Assembly (NCBI GenBank): GCA_947623965.1
Contig: CANQIF010000005.1
Location: 78,130-142,129 of the forward strand
Origin: an uncultured Alistipes sp.
GTDB taxonomy: Bacteria; Bacteroidota; Bacteroidia; Bacteroidales; Rikenellaceae
DNA: 64,000 nucleotides
Direction of reading: 5' to 3'
In this document: positions 1-8,604 of the stretch, piece by piece
Layout of the letters: each line of letters starts with the position of its first letter
Position numbering within the stretch: position 1 is the stretch's first letter
The notes under the pieces: model-generated
What the model saw: the letters and a program-made list of their open reading frames with translations, nothing else
Database searches by the model: none
Told to the model about the DNA's origin: nothing
Position numbers and translations under genes: made by a program

Positions 1-713
1 ATGAGGGCCGCCAGCTCGCGCCGCGCCCCCTTCTGCTCGGGGTTGAAGACGGCGATCGAGTGGCCGCCGTAGTTCTTCACCAACCGCATGCAGGGGATGT
101 CGGTCGTTCCGTCGCCGACGTAGATCATGTGGCGGAAGGGGACGGGGCGCTCCTCCTCGGGAATGTAACGGTTGACCTGCTTCGAGTCGAAAACCGACTC
201 GACCCCCTTGTTGATTTTGAAGATGAACTGGGTCTTGTTCGTGTAGTTGACCGCCACGGCGGGCCAGTAGGCGATGCCGTCGACGTCGTAGAGAAACGAG
301 CAGGCGTAGATCTTGCGGAATTCGCCGGCGATCTCCGTCCCCTCGATGATCTCCTTGAGGCCCGACGAGTTGATGTAGTGCAGGATGCGGATGCCGCGCG
401 CGGCGCCGTAGGCGTTGATGCGGCCGAACCACTCGCGGACCCCCGGATAGAGCGACACCTTGCGGCCCGACTCCTGGAAGGCCTCGCGCCGCAGCGAGAG
501 GCCCGTCGAGCGGGCGGCCTGGATCATGCGGGCCATGTAGGTCAGCACCATGTCGGCGTCCTGCCGCTCGGCCAGTTCGTTGGCCTCGGACCAGAACTCC
601 TTGTTGCTCTTGCCGATGGCCGGAATAAAGTCGTATTCCTGCATGTTGCCCGGGGCCAGGGTCCCGTCGAAGTCGTAGATCAGGGCGATCGTAAAGCGGT
701 ATTCGGTATCCAT
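1..713 (-). CDS. HAD-family hydrolase (3' end cut by window edge)
   Basis: The visible 237 codons start at an ATG whose complement is at 711-713 and run off the left edge, so the C-terminus is missing. Near the N-terminus is the HAD motif I (DFDGTLAPG, the aspartate nucleophile pair). Near the visible end is a VGDGTTD segment matching the metal-binding aspartate motif of HAD phosphatases. The family hydrolyses phosphate esters in the cytoplasm through an aspartyl-phosphate; the substrate cannot be told from sequence. It lies 123 bases downstream of the sulfhydrylase gene on the same strand, so it may be the last gene of that transcript or have its own promoter. Confidence 0.85.
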   Translation of the reverse strand, partial: MDTEYRFTIALIYDFDGTLAPGNMQEYDFIPAIGKSNKEFWSEANELAERQDADMVLTYMARMIQAARSTGLSLRREAFQESGRKVSLYPGVREWFGRINAYGAARGIRILHYINSSGLKEIIEGTEIAGEFRKIYACSFLYDVDGIAYWPAVAVNYTNKTQFIFKINKGVESVFDSKQVNRYIPEEERPVPFRHMIYVGDGTTDIPCMRLVKNYGGHSIAVFNPEQKGARRELAAL

Positions 714-836
714 AACGGTTTCGTGTATGCGTGTTCCCTATTCAGAGGCCTGCCCCGGCCCCTCCGGCACCCTTCCGGAGCTGCTGCCCTGCTCTGCGGG
801 CAACCTCCTGCGTGCCCCCCCTCGATAAGCGCCCGG

Positions 837-2126
837 CTACTCCGCCGCGGCGAAGGCCTGCTCGAAGTCGTCGATCAGGTCGTCGGCATGCTCCAGTCCG
901 GCCGAGATGCGCAGCAGCGTCGGCGTGACGCCCGCGGCCCGCAGATCGGCTTCGGAGAGCTGTTTGTGGGTCGTCGAGGCGGGATGGGTGATGACCGTGA
1001 CCGAGTCGCCGATCATCGTCATGTGGGCCGCCAGTCGCAGCGCCTCGACGAAGCGCACGGTGCTCCCGAGGGTCCCCTGCAGCTCGATCGTGAAGACGGC
1101 CGAGGCGCCGAAGCGGTAGTATTTCGCCGCCCGGAGGTGGCTCGGGTGATCCTCGAAGCCGACGTAGCTGACGCGCGCCACGCGGGGGTGGCTGCGACAG
1201 TACTCGGCCAGCCGGCGGGCGGTCTCCACCTCCTGCCGCACGCGCAGCGAGAGGGTCTCGAGGCCGATCATCATGAGGTAGGAGTCGAAGGGCGAGGGGC
1301 AGCACCCGAAGTCGCGCAGGCCGTCCACGCGGCACTTCGCGATGAAGGCCGCGGCGCCGAACGCCTCTCGGAGGTTGAGCCCGTGGTACCCCTCCGAGGG
1401 GCCGTCGATCTGCGGGAACTTGCCGTTGCCCCAGTCGTAGCGGCCGCCGTCCACGATCACGCCGCCCATGGCCGTGCCGTGGCCGTTGATCCACTTCGTG
1501 GCCGAATCGACCACGATGTCGGCCCCCCAGTCGAAGGGGTTGCAGAGGTAGCCCGCCGCCCCGAAGGTGTTGTCCACCACGAACGGCACATCGCAGCGGC
1601 GCGCCACGGCCGCGATTCCCTCGAGGTCGGGCACGGCGCAGGTCGGGTTGCCCATGCTCTCGGCGTAGAGGGCGCGCGTCCGCCCGTCGATGAGGGCGGC
1701 GAAGGACTCGGGGCGCTCGTCGGGGGCGATGCGGCACTCGATGCCGAGGTTGCGCAGCGAGAGGCGGAAGAGGTTGTAGGTGCCGCCGTAGAGGTAGGGC
1801 GAGGCGACGATGTTGTCGCCCGCGCGGGCCAGCGAGGTGACGGCCACCAGGATCGCCGACATGCCCGACGAGAGGGCCAGCGCCCCCGCCGCGCCGTAGA
1901 GGGCGGCGATGCGCTCCTCGTAGGCCGAGGTCGTGGGGTTCTGCAGGCGGGTGTAGATGTTGCCCGCCTCGCTCAGCTCGAAGAGTTTCGCCGCGTGGTC
2001 GCAACTGCGGAAACGGTAGGCCGCCGTGGGGAAGATTCCCACGCCGCGCGAACCGTTTTCGGGCTTCGGGTCGAGGCCGGCATGGATCTGCCGCGTCTCG
2101 AAACGGTATTTTTTCGGATCGTTCAT
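837..2126 (-). CDS. metY: O-acetylhomoserine sulfhydrylase (PLP-dependent Cys/Met metabolism enzyme)
   Basis: A 429-residue protein of the usual length for the Cys/Met-metabolism PLP family. It would make homocysteine or methionine precursors from O-acetylhomoserine and sulfide in the cytoplasm. The SATKWINGHG motif places the Schiff-base lysine at about residue 211, and VVDNTF (Asp about 185) is the aspartate that contacts the PLP ring nitrogen. The YTRLQNPT segment (about 58-65) is the tyrosine/arginine phosphate-binding loop from the partner subunit. It starts 10 bases after gcvT on the same strand, so the two are probably co-transcribed. A cystathionine synthase or lyase is the main alternative, but the N-terminal RQIHAG start and length favour the MetY branch. 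Confidence 0.9.
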   Translation of the reverse strand: MNDPKKYRFETRQIHAGLDPKPENGSRGVGIFPTAAYRFRSCDHAAKLFELSEAGNIYTRLQNPTTSAYEERIAALYGAAGALALSSGMSAILVAVTSLARAGDNIVASPYLYGGTYNLFRLSLRNLGIECRIAPDERPESFAALIDGRTRALYAESMGNPTCAVPDLEGIAAVARRCDVPFVVDNTFGAAGYLCNPFDWGADIVVDSATKWINGHGTAMGGVIVDGGRYDWGNGKFPQIDGPSEGYHGLNLREAFGAAAFIAKCRVDGLRDFGCCPSPFDSYLMMIGLETLSLRVRQEVETARRLAEYCRSHPRVARVSYVGFEDHPSHLRAAKYYRFGASAVFTIELQGTLGSTVRFVEALRLAAHMTMIGDSVTVITHPASTTHKQLSEADLRAAGVTPTLLRISAGLEHADDLIDDFEQAFAAAE

Positions 2127-2136
2127 GCCGCAGCCG

Positions 2137-3237
2137 CTAAACGAACGGAAGTGCGACCACCTCGGCCTCGATCAACCGGTCGCGGATCACGACCGCCACG
2201 CGGGTGCCGACAGCCGCATAGGGGGCGGCGACGTAGCCCAAGGCGATGCCCGCCTTCAGGCAGGGCGACATGGTCCCCGACGTCACGTGGCCGATCTCCT
2301 CGCCGCCGGGGGCGGCGATCCTGTAGCCGTGGCGCGGCACGCCGCGGCCGATGAGCTTCAGCCCCGCCAGCTTGCGCTGCACCCCCTCGGCCTTCTGCCG
2401 GGCGAGCAGCTCGCGGTCGACGAACTCCTTTCCCTCGGCGAACTTCGTGATCCAGCCCAGCCCCGCCTCGAGGGGCGAAGTCGTGTCGTCGATATCGTTG
2501 CCGTAGAGGCAGAAGCCCTTCTCGAGGCGCAGCGTGTCGCGGGCCCCGAGGCCGATGTTCTTCAGTCCGAGGGGTTCGCCCGCTTTCCAGAGGGCCTCCC
2601 AGAGGCGGTCGCCGTCCTCGTTGGCGACGTAGATCTCGCAGCCGCCCGCGCCCGTGTAGCCCGTGATCGAAAGGATGGCGTCGCACCCGGCCACCCGCAT
2701 CTTGCGGAAGGTGTAATAGGTCATCTCCTCGACCGGCTCGTCGCAAAGCGCCTGCACGATGCGCATCGCCGCGGGCCCCTGCACGGCCAGCTGGCAAATC
2801 TCGTCCGAGGCGTTGTAGAGCTCCCTGCCGTGGCCGGCCTCCATGCCGAAGGCCTTGCCCGCCTCGCAGATGTGGGCCCAGTCCTTGGCGATGTTGGCGG
2901 CGTTCACGCAAAGCATGTAGGTCTCGGCGTCGATGCGGTAGACCAGAATGTCATCGACGATGCCGCCGCGGCCGTTGGGCATGCAGCTGTACTGCACCTT
3001 GCCGTCGTAGAGCTTCGCCACGTCGTTCGTGGTGATATGCTGCAGCAGTGCGAGCGCCTTGGGTCCCTTGACCCAGATCTCGCCCATGTGGCTCACGTCG
3101 AAGACGCCGGCGCCGTGGCGCACGGCCAGGTGCTCGTCGTTGATGCCCGTAAACTCGATCGGCATGTTGTACCCCGCGAACTCGGCCATCTTGGCGCCGT
3201 TGGCGATGTGGTACTTCGTAAAAACGGTGGTTTTCAT
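2137..3237 (-). CDS. gcvT: Glycine cleavage system T protein (aminomethyltransferase)
   Basis: A 366-residue protein, full length for GcvT. It transfers the methylene group from the aminomethyl-lipoyl H protein to tetrahydrofolate and releases ammonia. Family signatures include MPIEFTGINDEH near the N-terminus, VFDVSHMGEIWVKG, GRGGIVDDILVYR, GYTGAGGCEIY and GLGARDTLRLEKGFCLYGNDID. The last part, GHVTSGTMSPCL, matches the C-terminal barrel domain. No genes for the P, H or L proteins are in the window. It is the first gene of a minus-strand pair with the sulfhydrylase. Confidence 0.97.
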   Translation of the reverse strand: MKTTVFTKYHIANGAKMAEFAGYNMPIEFTGINDEHLAVRHGAGVFDVSHMGEIWVKGPKALALLQHITTNDVAKLYDGKVQYSCMPNGRGGIVDDILVYRIDAETYMLCVNAANIAKDWAHICEAGKAFGMEAGHGRELYNASDEICQLAVQGPAAMRIVQALCDEPVEEMTYYTFRKMRVAGCDAILSITGYTGAGGCEIYVANEDGDRLWEALWKAGEPLGLKNIGLGARDTLRLEKGFCLYGNDIDDTTSPLEAGLGWITKFAEGKEFVDRELLARQKAEGVQRKLAGLKLIGRGVPRHGYRIAAPGGEEIGHVTSGTMSPCLKAGIALGYVAAPYAAVGTRVAVVIRDRLIEAEVVALPFV

Positions 3238-3319
3238 GGTTGTCTATCTGTTTTCAGTTTCTTTCGGTTTTGTCCGGGGCCGGGCATTTTTCTGCATCGC
3301 GCCGGTCGGCTCCCCGCCC

Positions 3320-4531
3320 CTATTTTTCGTCCCGCTTGACCCCGAGGCGCGGACAGCGGTGAAACTCCTTTTCACGGTCGAAGAGGTAGCGGTAGGTGGT
3401 GTGCACCTTGTGGCGCCGCGCGCCGGCGTAGTTCTCGATCATGCGGTTCATCACGGGGTTGAAGTCGCCGATCCAGGCCAGTTCGACGTGCTTGTAGGGG
3501 TTGGCGTCGCTGTGCAGGTAGTCCACGTAGTGCGAGATGATGGCCGACTCGACCCCCTTGCCGTGGTATTCGGGCGTGATGCCGAAGATGATGCCGAAGA
3601 TGCGGTCGCACGACTTGCGGACCTTCAGCGCCCACAACAGCTGCAGCTTCTGCCACAGCCCGAAGCGGCCGCCGAAGCGCCCGATGATGCAGTTCAGGTC
3701 GGGGACGGTGATGAAGAAGCCGATCGGCTCGTCGTGGTGGTAGGCGAAGAAGATGATGTTGGGGTCGATGATTGGCTTCATCGTCTTCATGAGCTGCTGC
3801 GCCTCCTCCTTCGAGAGGGGGTTGACCCCCGAGAAGAGGGCCCAGGCCTTGTTGTAGATCGTGCGGAAGTGCTCCGCGGCGACGTCGAGCCGCTTCATGT
3901 CGATCGTCTCGACGCGGTAGCCCGGGTCGTGCATCAGCCGCTCGGCGCGGGCGTAGATGCGGTCGCTGGCCGCCGACGAGGCGACCTCCCAGATGTAGCT
4001 GTGCTGGTTGAAGTAGTTGCGGAAGCCGTAGTACTCGAACAGTGCGCGATAGTAGGGCGGGTTGTAGGGGTTCTTGTAGAGGGGCTCGTACTCGAAACCC
4101 TCGACGAGCAGCCCCCACCAGTCGCGGCGCTGCCCGAAGTTGACCGGGCCGTCCATCGCCTCCATGCCGCGGGCGGCGAGCCAGTCGCGCGAGGCGTCGA
4201 AGAGCAGGTCGGCGACCCGCTGGTCGTCGATCGCCTCGAAGAAGCCGCAGCCGCCCGTGGGCTGCTCCTCGATGGCCGCCTTGTGGCGGCTGTAGAAGGC
4301 GGCGATGCGGCCGACCGGCAGTCCCCCGGCATCGCGGACAATCCAGCGGACCGCCTCGCCGTCGGCGAAAAGGTCGTTGCGGGCGGGGTCGAAGACTTCG
4401 CAAACGTCGTCATCGAGCGGGCAGATCCAGTTGGGAGTTTCGCGGTAGAGCCGCTTCGGCAGGTCGATCCAGGCGCGGACCTCGGCCGGCGTCACGACCT
4501 CCTGCAACACGTATTCGGGGGTATTCATCAT
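3320..4531 (-). CDS. GNAT-like conserved protein of Bacteroidetes
   Basis: A protein of 403 residues (or 402 from the second of two adjacent ATGs). It resembles large Bacteroidetes proteins annotated as GNAT-like acyltransferases. The N-terminal part is rich in Trp, Tyr and Pro (PVNFGQRRDWWGLL at about 145). The C-terminal half has the alternating pattern of an acetyl-CoA-binding fold, with GITPEYHGKGVESAI resembling the pyrophosphate-binding turn. The substrate is unknown. Transcription probably comes from a leader that contains the two-box hairpin element at 4552-4633. The 3' end is 82 bases from gcvT on the same strand, and I see no hairpin terminator between them. Confidence 0.7.
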   Translation of the reverse strand: MMNTPEYVLQEVVTPAEVRAWIDLPKRLYRETPNWICPLDDDVCEVFDPARNDLFADGEAVRWIVRDAGGLPVGRIAAFYSRHKAAIEEQPTGGCGFFEAIDDQRVADLLFDASRDWLAARGMEAMDGPVNFGQRRDWWGLLVEGFEYEPLYKNPYNPPYYRALFEYYGFRNYFNQHSYIWEVASSAASDRIYARAERLMHDPGYRVETIDMKRLDVAAEHFRTIYNKAWALFSGVNPLSKEEAQQLMKTMKPIIDPNIIFFAYHHDEPIGFFITVPDLNCIIGRFGGRFGLWQKLQLLWALKVRKSCDRIFGIIFGITPEYHGKGVESAIISHYVDYLHSDANPYKHVELAWIGDFNPVMNRMIENYAGARRHKVHTTYRYLFDREKEFHRCPRLGVKRDEK

Positions 4532-4551
4532 CTGAAAATTTTCCGTGAAGC

Positions 4552-4633
4552 CAAAGATACGATTAAGCCGAGCGCAAAAGCAAATTTATTTGCCTTTTGC
4601 CGAGGCGGAGTATCTAAGACGAAGTCAAAGATA
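4552..4633 (-). promoter_or_regulatory. Two-box hairpin promoter element, copy 1
   Basis: Read on the minus strand, this is TATCTTTG, then about 66 bases containing a long hairpin, then a second TATCTTTG 20 bases before the GNAT start. TATCTTTG is the Bacteroidetes -7 box. The hairpin arms (about 4573-4599) are GCAAAAG-CAAAT against ATTTG-CCTTTTGC with one bulged base. The same layout recurs before hemW at 61574-61656 with a different but still self-complementary stem. Confidence 0.6.
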
Positions 4634-4813
4634 CGGATTTTTTCGGGAAGGGCGTGCGATTCGGCCCTTTCTGCGCGAAATAATTTCTTCCGGAGGCGCA
4701 GGGCCGGGCGGCAAGAGGCGGCCGGCTGCAGGCGGAGAACGCAGACGGCCGGGGCGCCTGGTACGGATTTTGATCTTCGCCGAAGCGGAAACAGTCTAAA
4801 AACAACCGCCATC

Positions 4814-5482
4814 ATGAAGATCAAACAAATCCTATGCACGGTCGCTCTGGCCTCGCTGTGCTGTTACGGCTGCCAGAAGGACCCCTCGACATCGAGCCTG
4901 CGAAACGAGTATCTGGTCTACACGGCCCACGACGCCGAGGCCCGCTTCGCGCAGATCGACACCTATTACATCCCCGACAAGATCCTGCTGATCGGCTCGC
5001 ACACCGTCGATGCGGAGGGGAACAAGGTCCCGAAATACTGGAGCGACGCCGACGCCCAGGAGCTCATCGGCACGGTGGTCGCCGAGATGGATGCCCGCGG
5101 CTATACGCGGCTGACCGACGAGGAGGCCCGCGAGACGGCCGACGCCGGCCTCCAGCTCAGCTACGTCGAGCAGGCCACCTACTTCGTCGGCTACAACAAC
5201 CCCTACTGGTGGAGTTACTACCCCTACTATTGGGCGCCCGGCTACTGGGGTCCGTGGACGGGATGGTACTACCCCTATGCGGTCTACTACGGCTACACGA
5301 CCGGATCGCTGCTCGTCGAAATGGTCGATCTGAACGGCGGGACGGAGAACGGCCGGAAACTGCCCGTCATCTGGAACTGCTACATCACCGGCCTGCTGCG
5401 CGGCAGCAACACCCTCGACATCGACGAGGCGGCCGACGGCCTCCGCCAGGCCTTCGCGCAGTCGCCCTATCTCAAAAAATAA
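4814..5482 (+). CDS. DUF4136 lipoprotein
   Basis: A 222-residue protein starting at the ATG at 4814. The N-terminus is a lipoprotein signal peptide: two lysines, a hydrophobic stretch, then a Cys-rich LCCYGC end with the probable lipidated cysteine at about 20. The body matches the DUF4136 pattern: an early Tyr/Asp segment, a region that orders residues by DARGYTRLTDEEA, and a Tyr/Trp/Pro-rich middle (YYPYYWAPGYWG, about 136-147). The function of DUF4136 is not known; members are envelope lipoproteins. The next gene, a beta-barrel, starts 10 bases downstream, so the pair is an operon ending in the terminator at 6143. Confidence 0.85.
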   Translation: MKIKQILCTVALASLCCYGCQKDPSTSSLRNEYLVYTAHDAEARFAQIDTYYIPDKILLIGSHTVDAEGNKVPKYWSDADAQELIGTVVAEMDARGYTRLTDEEARETADAGLQLSYVEQATYFVGYNNPYWWSYYPYYWAPGYWGPWTGWYYPYAVYYGYTTGSLLVEMVDLNGGTENGRKLPVIWNCYITGLLRGSNTLDIDEAADGLRQAFAQSPYLKK

Positions 5483-5492
5483 CCTGTAAGCC

Positions 5493-6116
5493 ATGAAACA
5501 TACGAACTTTCTGTTGCCGGCCCTCTTCGCCGCCATCGCCCTCTGCTGCAGCCGCCCGGCCGCCGCACAGGCCCTTCCGAACGCCTATTTCAACGTCGAC
5601 TGGCAGATCGGCATCCCCTCGAACGGCTTCGCCGACGACGCCTCGGGCTGGGGCGCCAACCTCGAAGGGGGGTATTTCCTGACGGACGCCGTCACGATCG
5701 GCGCCTTCCTGAACTACCAGACCAACTTCGAGCGGTTCGGCCGCCAGACCCTGACGCTGCCGAGCGGGAACGCCCTCACGGCAAGCCAGAAGCACGCCGT
5801 TTTCCAGCTTCCCTTCGGCGTCTCGGCGCGCTACAACTGGCTCAAGCAGTCGATTTTCCAGCCCTATGCCGGGCTGAAACTCGGCGCCTCGTGGGCGCAG
5901 TTCTCCTCCTATTACTCCGTCTACAAGCAAAGCACCGACAACTGGGGCTTCTACCTCTCGCCCGAAGTGGGGGTCTCGATCTTTCCGCGGCGCGACCTGC
6001 GCTACGGCTTCCACGCCGCCTTTTACTACAGCTACGCCACCAACAGCGGCGACCTGCTGAGTTACAGCGTCGACCACCTGAGCAATTTCGGCTTCCGCTT
6101 CGGCGTCTCGTTCTGA
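5493..6116 (+). CDS. Small outer-membrane beta-barrel protein
   Basis: A 207-residue protein with an N-terminal signal peptide ending near AAAQA (about 27). It then alternates hydrophobic and polar residues in strands rich in Tyr, Phe and Gly, and ends in FGFRFGVSF with a terminal Phe, the usual recognition signal for outer-membrane insertion. Its length suits an 8-strand barrel of the OmpA-like/OmpX class. No enzyme motif is seen. It is co-directional with the DUF4136 lipoprotein 10 bases upstream, which suggests a joint envelope role (inference). Confidence 0.8.
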   Translation: MKHTNFLLPALFAAIALCCSRPAAAQALPNAYFNVDWQIGIPSNGFADDASGWGANLEGGYFLTDAVTIGAFLNYQTNFERFGRQTLTLPSGNALTASQKHAVFQLPFGVSARYNWLKQSIFQPYAGLKLGASWAQFSSYYSVYKQSTDNWGFYLSPEVGVSIFPRRDLRYGFHAAFYYSYATNSGDLLSYSVDHLSNFGFRFGVSF

Positions 6117-6142
6117 CCGGCGCCCCGCCCCGCTCCGCAAAA

Positions 6143-6174
6143 GGCCCCGTCCGATACCGGACGGGGCCTTTTTT
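6143..6174 (+). terminator. Intrinsic terminator after the DUF4136-barrel operon
   Basis: An 11-bp perfect GC-rich stem (6143-6153 with 6158-6168) with a 4-base loop is followed by six T residues. On the minus strand the same hairpin is followed by TTTT, so it may also stop transcription arriving from the promoter at 6290. Confidence 0.9.
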
Positions 6175-6289
6175 CAGACGGGGAGGCCCCCGCCCAAAAA
6201 GGAGGGAACCCGCTGCCGGGCGGCGCGAGCTCCTCTGGTTAGGTTAGTTAGGTTAATGAGTAGAGCGGGGAACCCCGCTTTTGTTACCA

Positions 6290-6321
6290 CAAAGATAGAC
6301 TTTTTTTTACGAACTGCCAAA
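6290..6321 (-). promoter_or_regulatory. Orphan promoter pointing away from the AraC gene
   Basis: On the minus strand, TTTG (complement of 6318-6321), 20 bases, then TATCTTTG (complement of 6290-6297) fits the Bacteroidetes consensus. No gene follows in that direction before the hairpin at 6168-6143, so the transcript would be a small RNA of about 140 bases. The first part of that transcript folds into AGCGGGG/CCCCGCT with a TT loop. Confidence 0.5.
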
Positions 6322-6473
6322 TCTTCGGCTGTCTTTTTTTCGAAAAACCGCCCGTTCCCGCCGAAAATTCATTATAAAAATTTTTAAAATATTTACAGTT
6401 CGTAATTTTTTCACGCCCGCTTCCCGCAAAGCGGCGGAACGGAAGCGCCGCAGGCCGGAGGCCGGAAGCAGCG

Positions 6474-7394
6474 CTATTCGGCGCGTTTGACCATCGGCTC
6501 CTCCACCTCGCCGAGCGCGTCGAACGCATCGAGCGCCCCCGGATTCCGCTGGCGGTAGGCGGCCGGCGTCATGTGGTAGGCCCGTTTGAAGAGCTTGATA
6601 TAGTGCGACGTATTGGGGAAGGTGCACTCGTTGCCGATCTCCGAAATCGACTTCGTCGTCGAGATCAGCAGCAGCCGCGAGTGGCGCAGCCGCTGCTGCA
6701 CGTACCACTTGTGGGGCGGGATGCGGAAGTGGCGGCGGAACTCCTTCTTGAACGAGGTGAGCGAGCGGTGGGTCTTCTCGGCCAGCACCTCGATCGGCAC
6801 CGGCTTGAAAACATGGTCGTAGATCACCTGCTCGAAGGTCTCCTGCACGGCGTCGACCGAACAGAGCACCCGGTTCTTGATGCAGCCGTCCTCCTGCGAG
6901 GCGATGAGGTAGACGAGCTCGGTCATCTTGATGTTCTCGGCCGTCTCGTCGCGATGGAAATTGCACTCCCTGAGGTAGTTGTTCGTATTCTGGAAGAAGG
7001 TGCGCAGCGCCGTGGAGGCCTCGGCGACCACCAGCGAGCTGTTGCGGCAGTTCTCGCACGAGTGGCTGTTGGTGATCTTCAGCCGGTAGGTGACATTCAG
7101 ATGCGCCAGGACCCGCTGCAGATCGGCCTGCGTATAGTAGAAGAGAATCTGCTCGAAAGGCTGCTGCCCCTCGGGCAGGCTCTCGATGTAGTGGCGGCCG
7201 ATCCCCAGATAGACCACCTCGCCCCGACCGACGCAGCGACGCTTGTCGCCGTCATAAATATACTGCGTTCCGTGCAGCACATACCCGATCGCATAACGCG
7301 ACAGCGTCGTCGTTTCGATTCCCGTACGATTTTTCTCGACGTACTTCACGATCATCGGCTCTTCGGCCATCATGACGGACTCTTGCATCGACAT
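6474..7394 (-). CDS. AraC-family transcriptional regulator
   Basis: A 306-residue protein (ATG at 7394, with a second possible ATG two codons later). Residues 1 to about 180 resemble an AraC-type sensing domain (YAIGYVLHGTQYIYDG near 31-46). The last 110 residues carry two helix-turn-helix motifs; the second includes SEIGNECTFPNTSHYIKLFKRAYHMTPAAYR, the AraC signature. It probably regulates transcription in response to a small ligand; ligand and targets are unknown. The gene stands alone, and the upstream divergent region (7395-7546) is AT-rich. Nothing nearby points to a specific regulon. Confidence 0.9.
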   Translation of the reverse strand: MSMQESVMMAEEPMIVKYVEKNRTGIETTTLSRYAIGYVLHGTQYIYDGDKRRCVGRGEVVYLGIGRHYIESLPEGQQPFEQILFYYTQADLQRVLAHLNVTYRLKITNSHSCENCRNSSLVVAEASTALRTFFQNTNNYLRECNFHRDETAENIKMTELVYLIASQEDGCIKNRVLCSVDAVQETFEQVIYDHVFKPVPIEVLAEKTHRSLTSFKKEFRRHFRIPPHKWYVQQRLRHSRLLLISTTKSISEIGNECTFPNTSHYIKLFKRAYHMTPAAYRQRNPGALDAFDALGEVEEPMVKRAE

Positions 7395-7546
7395 AATGCT
7401 TCTGTTTTAAGTGTTGTTTATTTTATCCACGCCAAATATACAATTAAATATTGTAATACAAAAGCATGGCGAAGCCCGAAGGGGGCAAAGTGCCCCGATT
7501 CAGGCTTTTCGGGGTAACTTTCCGTCGGAACCCCTTATCCGGCGGA

Positions 7547-8548
7547 TCATCCTGCGAAGAGGACGGCGAGCGTGCCCGCGACCCACAGCGGATAGAGCAG
7601 ACGGGCCGCGGGCCGGCGGATGCGGATAAAGAGGACGGGAAGCAGCAGGGCGCTCGGGACGGCCGGCAGCGCGGCCGCAGCGGCAGAGGCGCCGGGCACC
7701 GGCAGCACGAAGAGGGTCAGCAGCCACAGCCGCGAGGCGAAAATGAGCATGTGGCGCGCCTTGGTCCCTACGTTGTAGCTGTTGGCGCGGAAGAAGAGCA
7801 TCGCGACGAGGGCCGCGGCGAGCAGCACGCCGGTGAAGAGGCGCACGGCAGGCGTCAGGGCGCCGTACAGCGCCCCCCACGAGCCGGCAGCGAGGCGGTG
7901 CCACAGCGCCTCGAAGGGGGCCCCGAGGGTTCCTCCGAAGGCCCAGTTGAGGTAGGCGAGCGCCAGCGGCGGGAGCAGCAGCCCGGCGGCGGCGACCAGC
8001 AGTTCGCGGCCGGTCCGGCGGAAGCGGACGATGGCGGCGGGCAGCAGCAGCACGAGGAGGGCGGCGGCGGGTTCGGTCAGCAGCAGCAGCCCCAGGAAGA
8101 GGGCGCCGCGGAAGAGGGGGTCGAAGCCGAAGCCGTTCTGGTAGCCGTAGCAGAAGTTCCGGACCGAAAAGACGAGCAGTGCCGCGCAGATGACGGCCGT
8201 GAGGAAGCAATCCCCCCGGAGGCAGCCGAGCATCGCCGTGCCGAAGAGCGGCATCGCCAGGCAGGTTCCGTTGCCGTAGAAGTTGTAGCGCACGGTGAGC
8301 CGGCCGAGCGAGGTTCCGGCAAGCAGCAGCGCCGCACCCGCGAGCAGCCGCGCGAGGAGCGGGAAGTCGTGCTGCAGCAGCCGCAGGGCGCTGTCCGCCG
8401 GGAGCAGGGGGAGCGCTTCGGCGGAGAGGCCCCAGCGTGGATCGGCGGGCAGCGTGCCCGCCGCGGCGCAGCCGAGGCCGACGGCCGTCAGCAGCGCGAG
8501 GCTGAGGAAGGCGGGGATCAACGGTTGTCGGACAATATCGAAGCGCAT
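7547..8548 (-). CDS. Polytopic membrane protein (DUF6427-like)
   Basis: A 333-residue protein when started at the ATG at 8548; an upstream TTG at 8572 is possible but less likely. It has many hydrophobic segments rich in Leu and Ala, about 8-10 predicted by eye. A conserved-looking NFYGNGTCLAMPLF segment (about 95-108) and FCYGYQNGFGFDPLF (about 142-156) lie between them. Size, topology and position next to RNase HII resemble the Bacteroidetes family DUF6427, whose function is unknown; I cannot confirm membership. It is divergent from rnhB, with starts 56 bases apart. Confidence 0.65.
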   Translation of the reverse strand: MRFDIVRQPLIPAFLSLALLTAVGLGCAAAGTLPADPRWGLSAEALPLLPADSALRLLQHDFPLLARLLAGAALLLAGTSLGRLTVRYNFYGNGTCLAMPLFGTAMLGCLRGDCFLTAVICAALLVFSVRNFCYGYQNGFGFDPLFRGALFLGLLLLTEPAAALLVLLLPAAIVRFRRTGRELLVAAAGLLLPPLALAYLNWAFGGTLGAPFEALWHRLAAGSWGALYGALTPAVRLFTGVLLAAALVAMLFFRANSYNVGTKARHMLIFASRLWLLTLFVLPVPGASAAAAALPAVPSALLLPVLFIRIRRPAARLLYPLWVAGTLAVLFAG

Positions 8549-8604
8549 TTCGGAGCGGTTTTGAAAGAACAAATTTACGAATAATTCGTAACTTTACAAC
8601 GCGG

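Noticed and set aside
60..2354. A 764-codon plus-strand frame opposite the HAD and sulfhydrylase genes
   Set aside because: It is the antisense shadow of well-supported genes in high-GC DNA. Many similar long shadows occur across the window.
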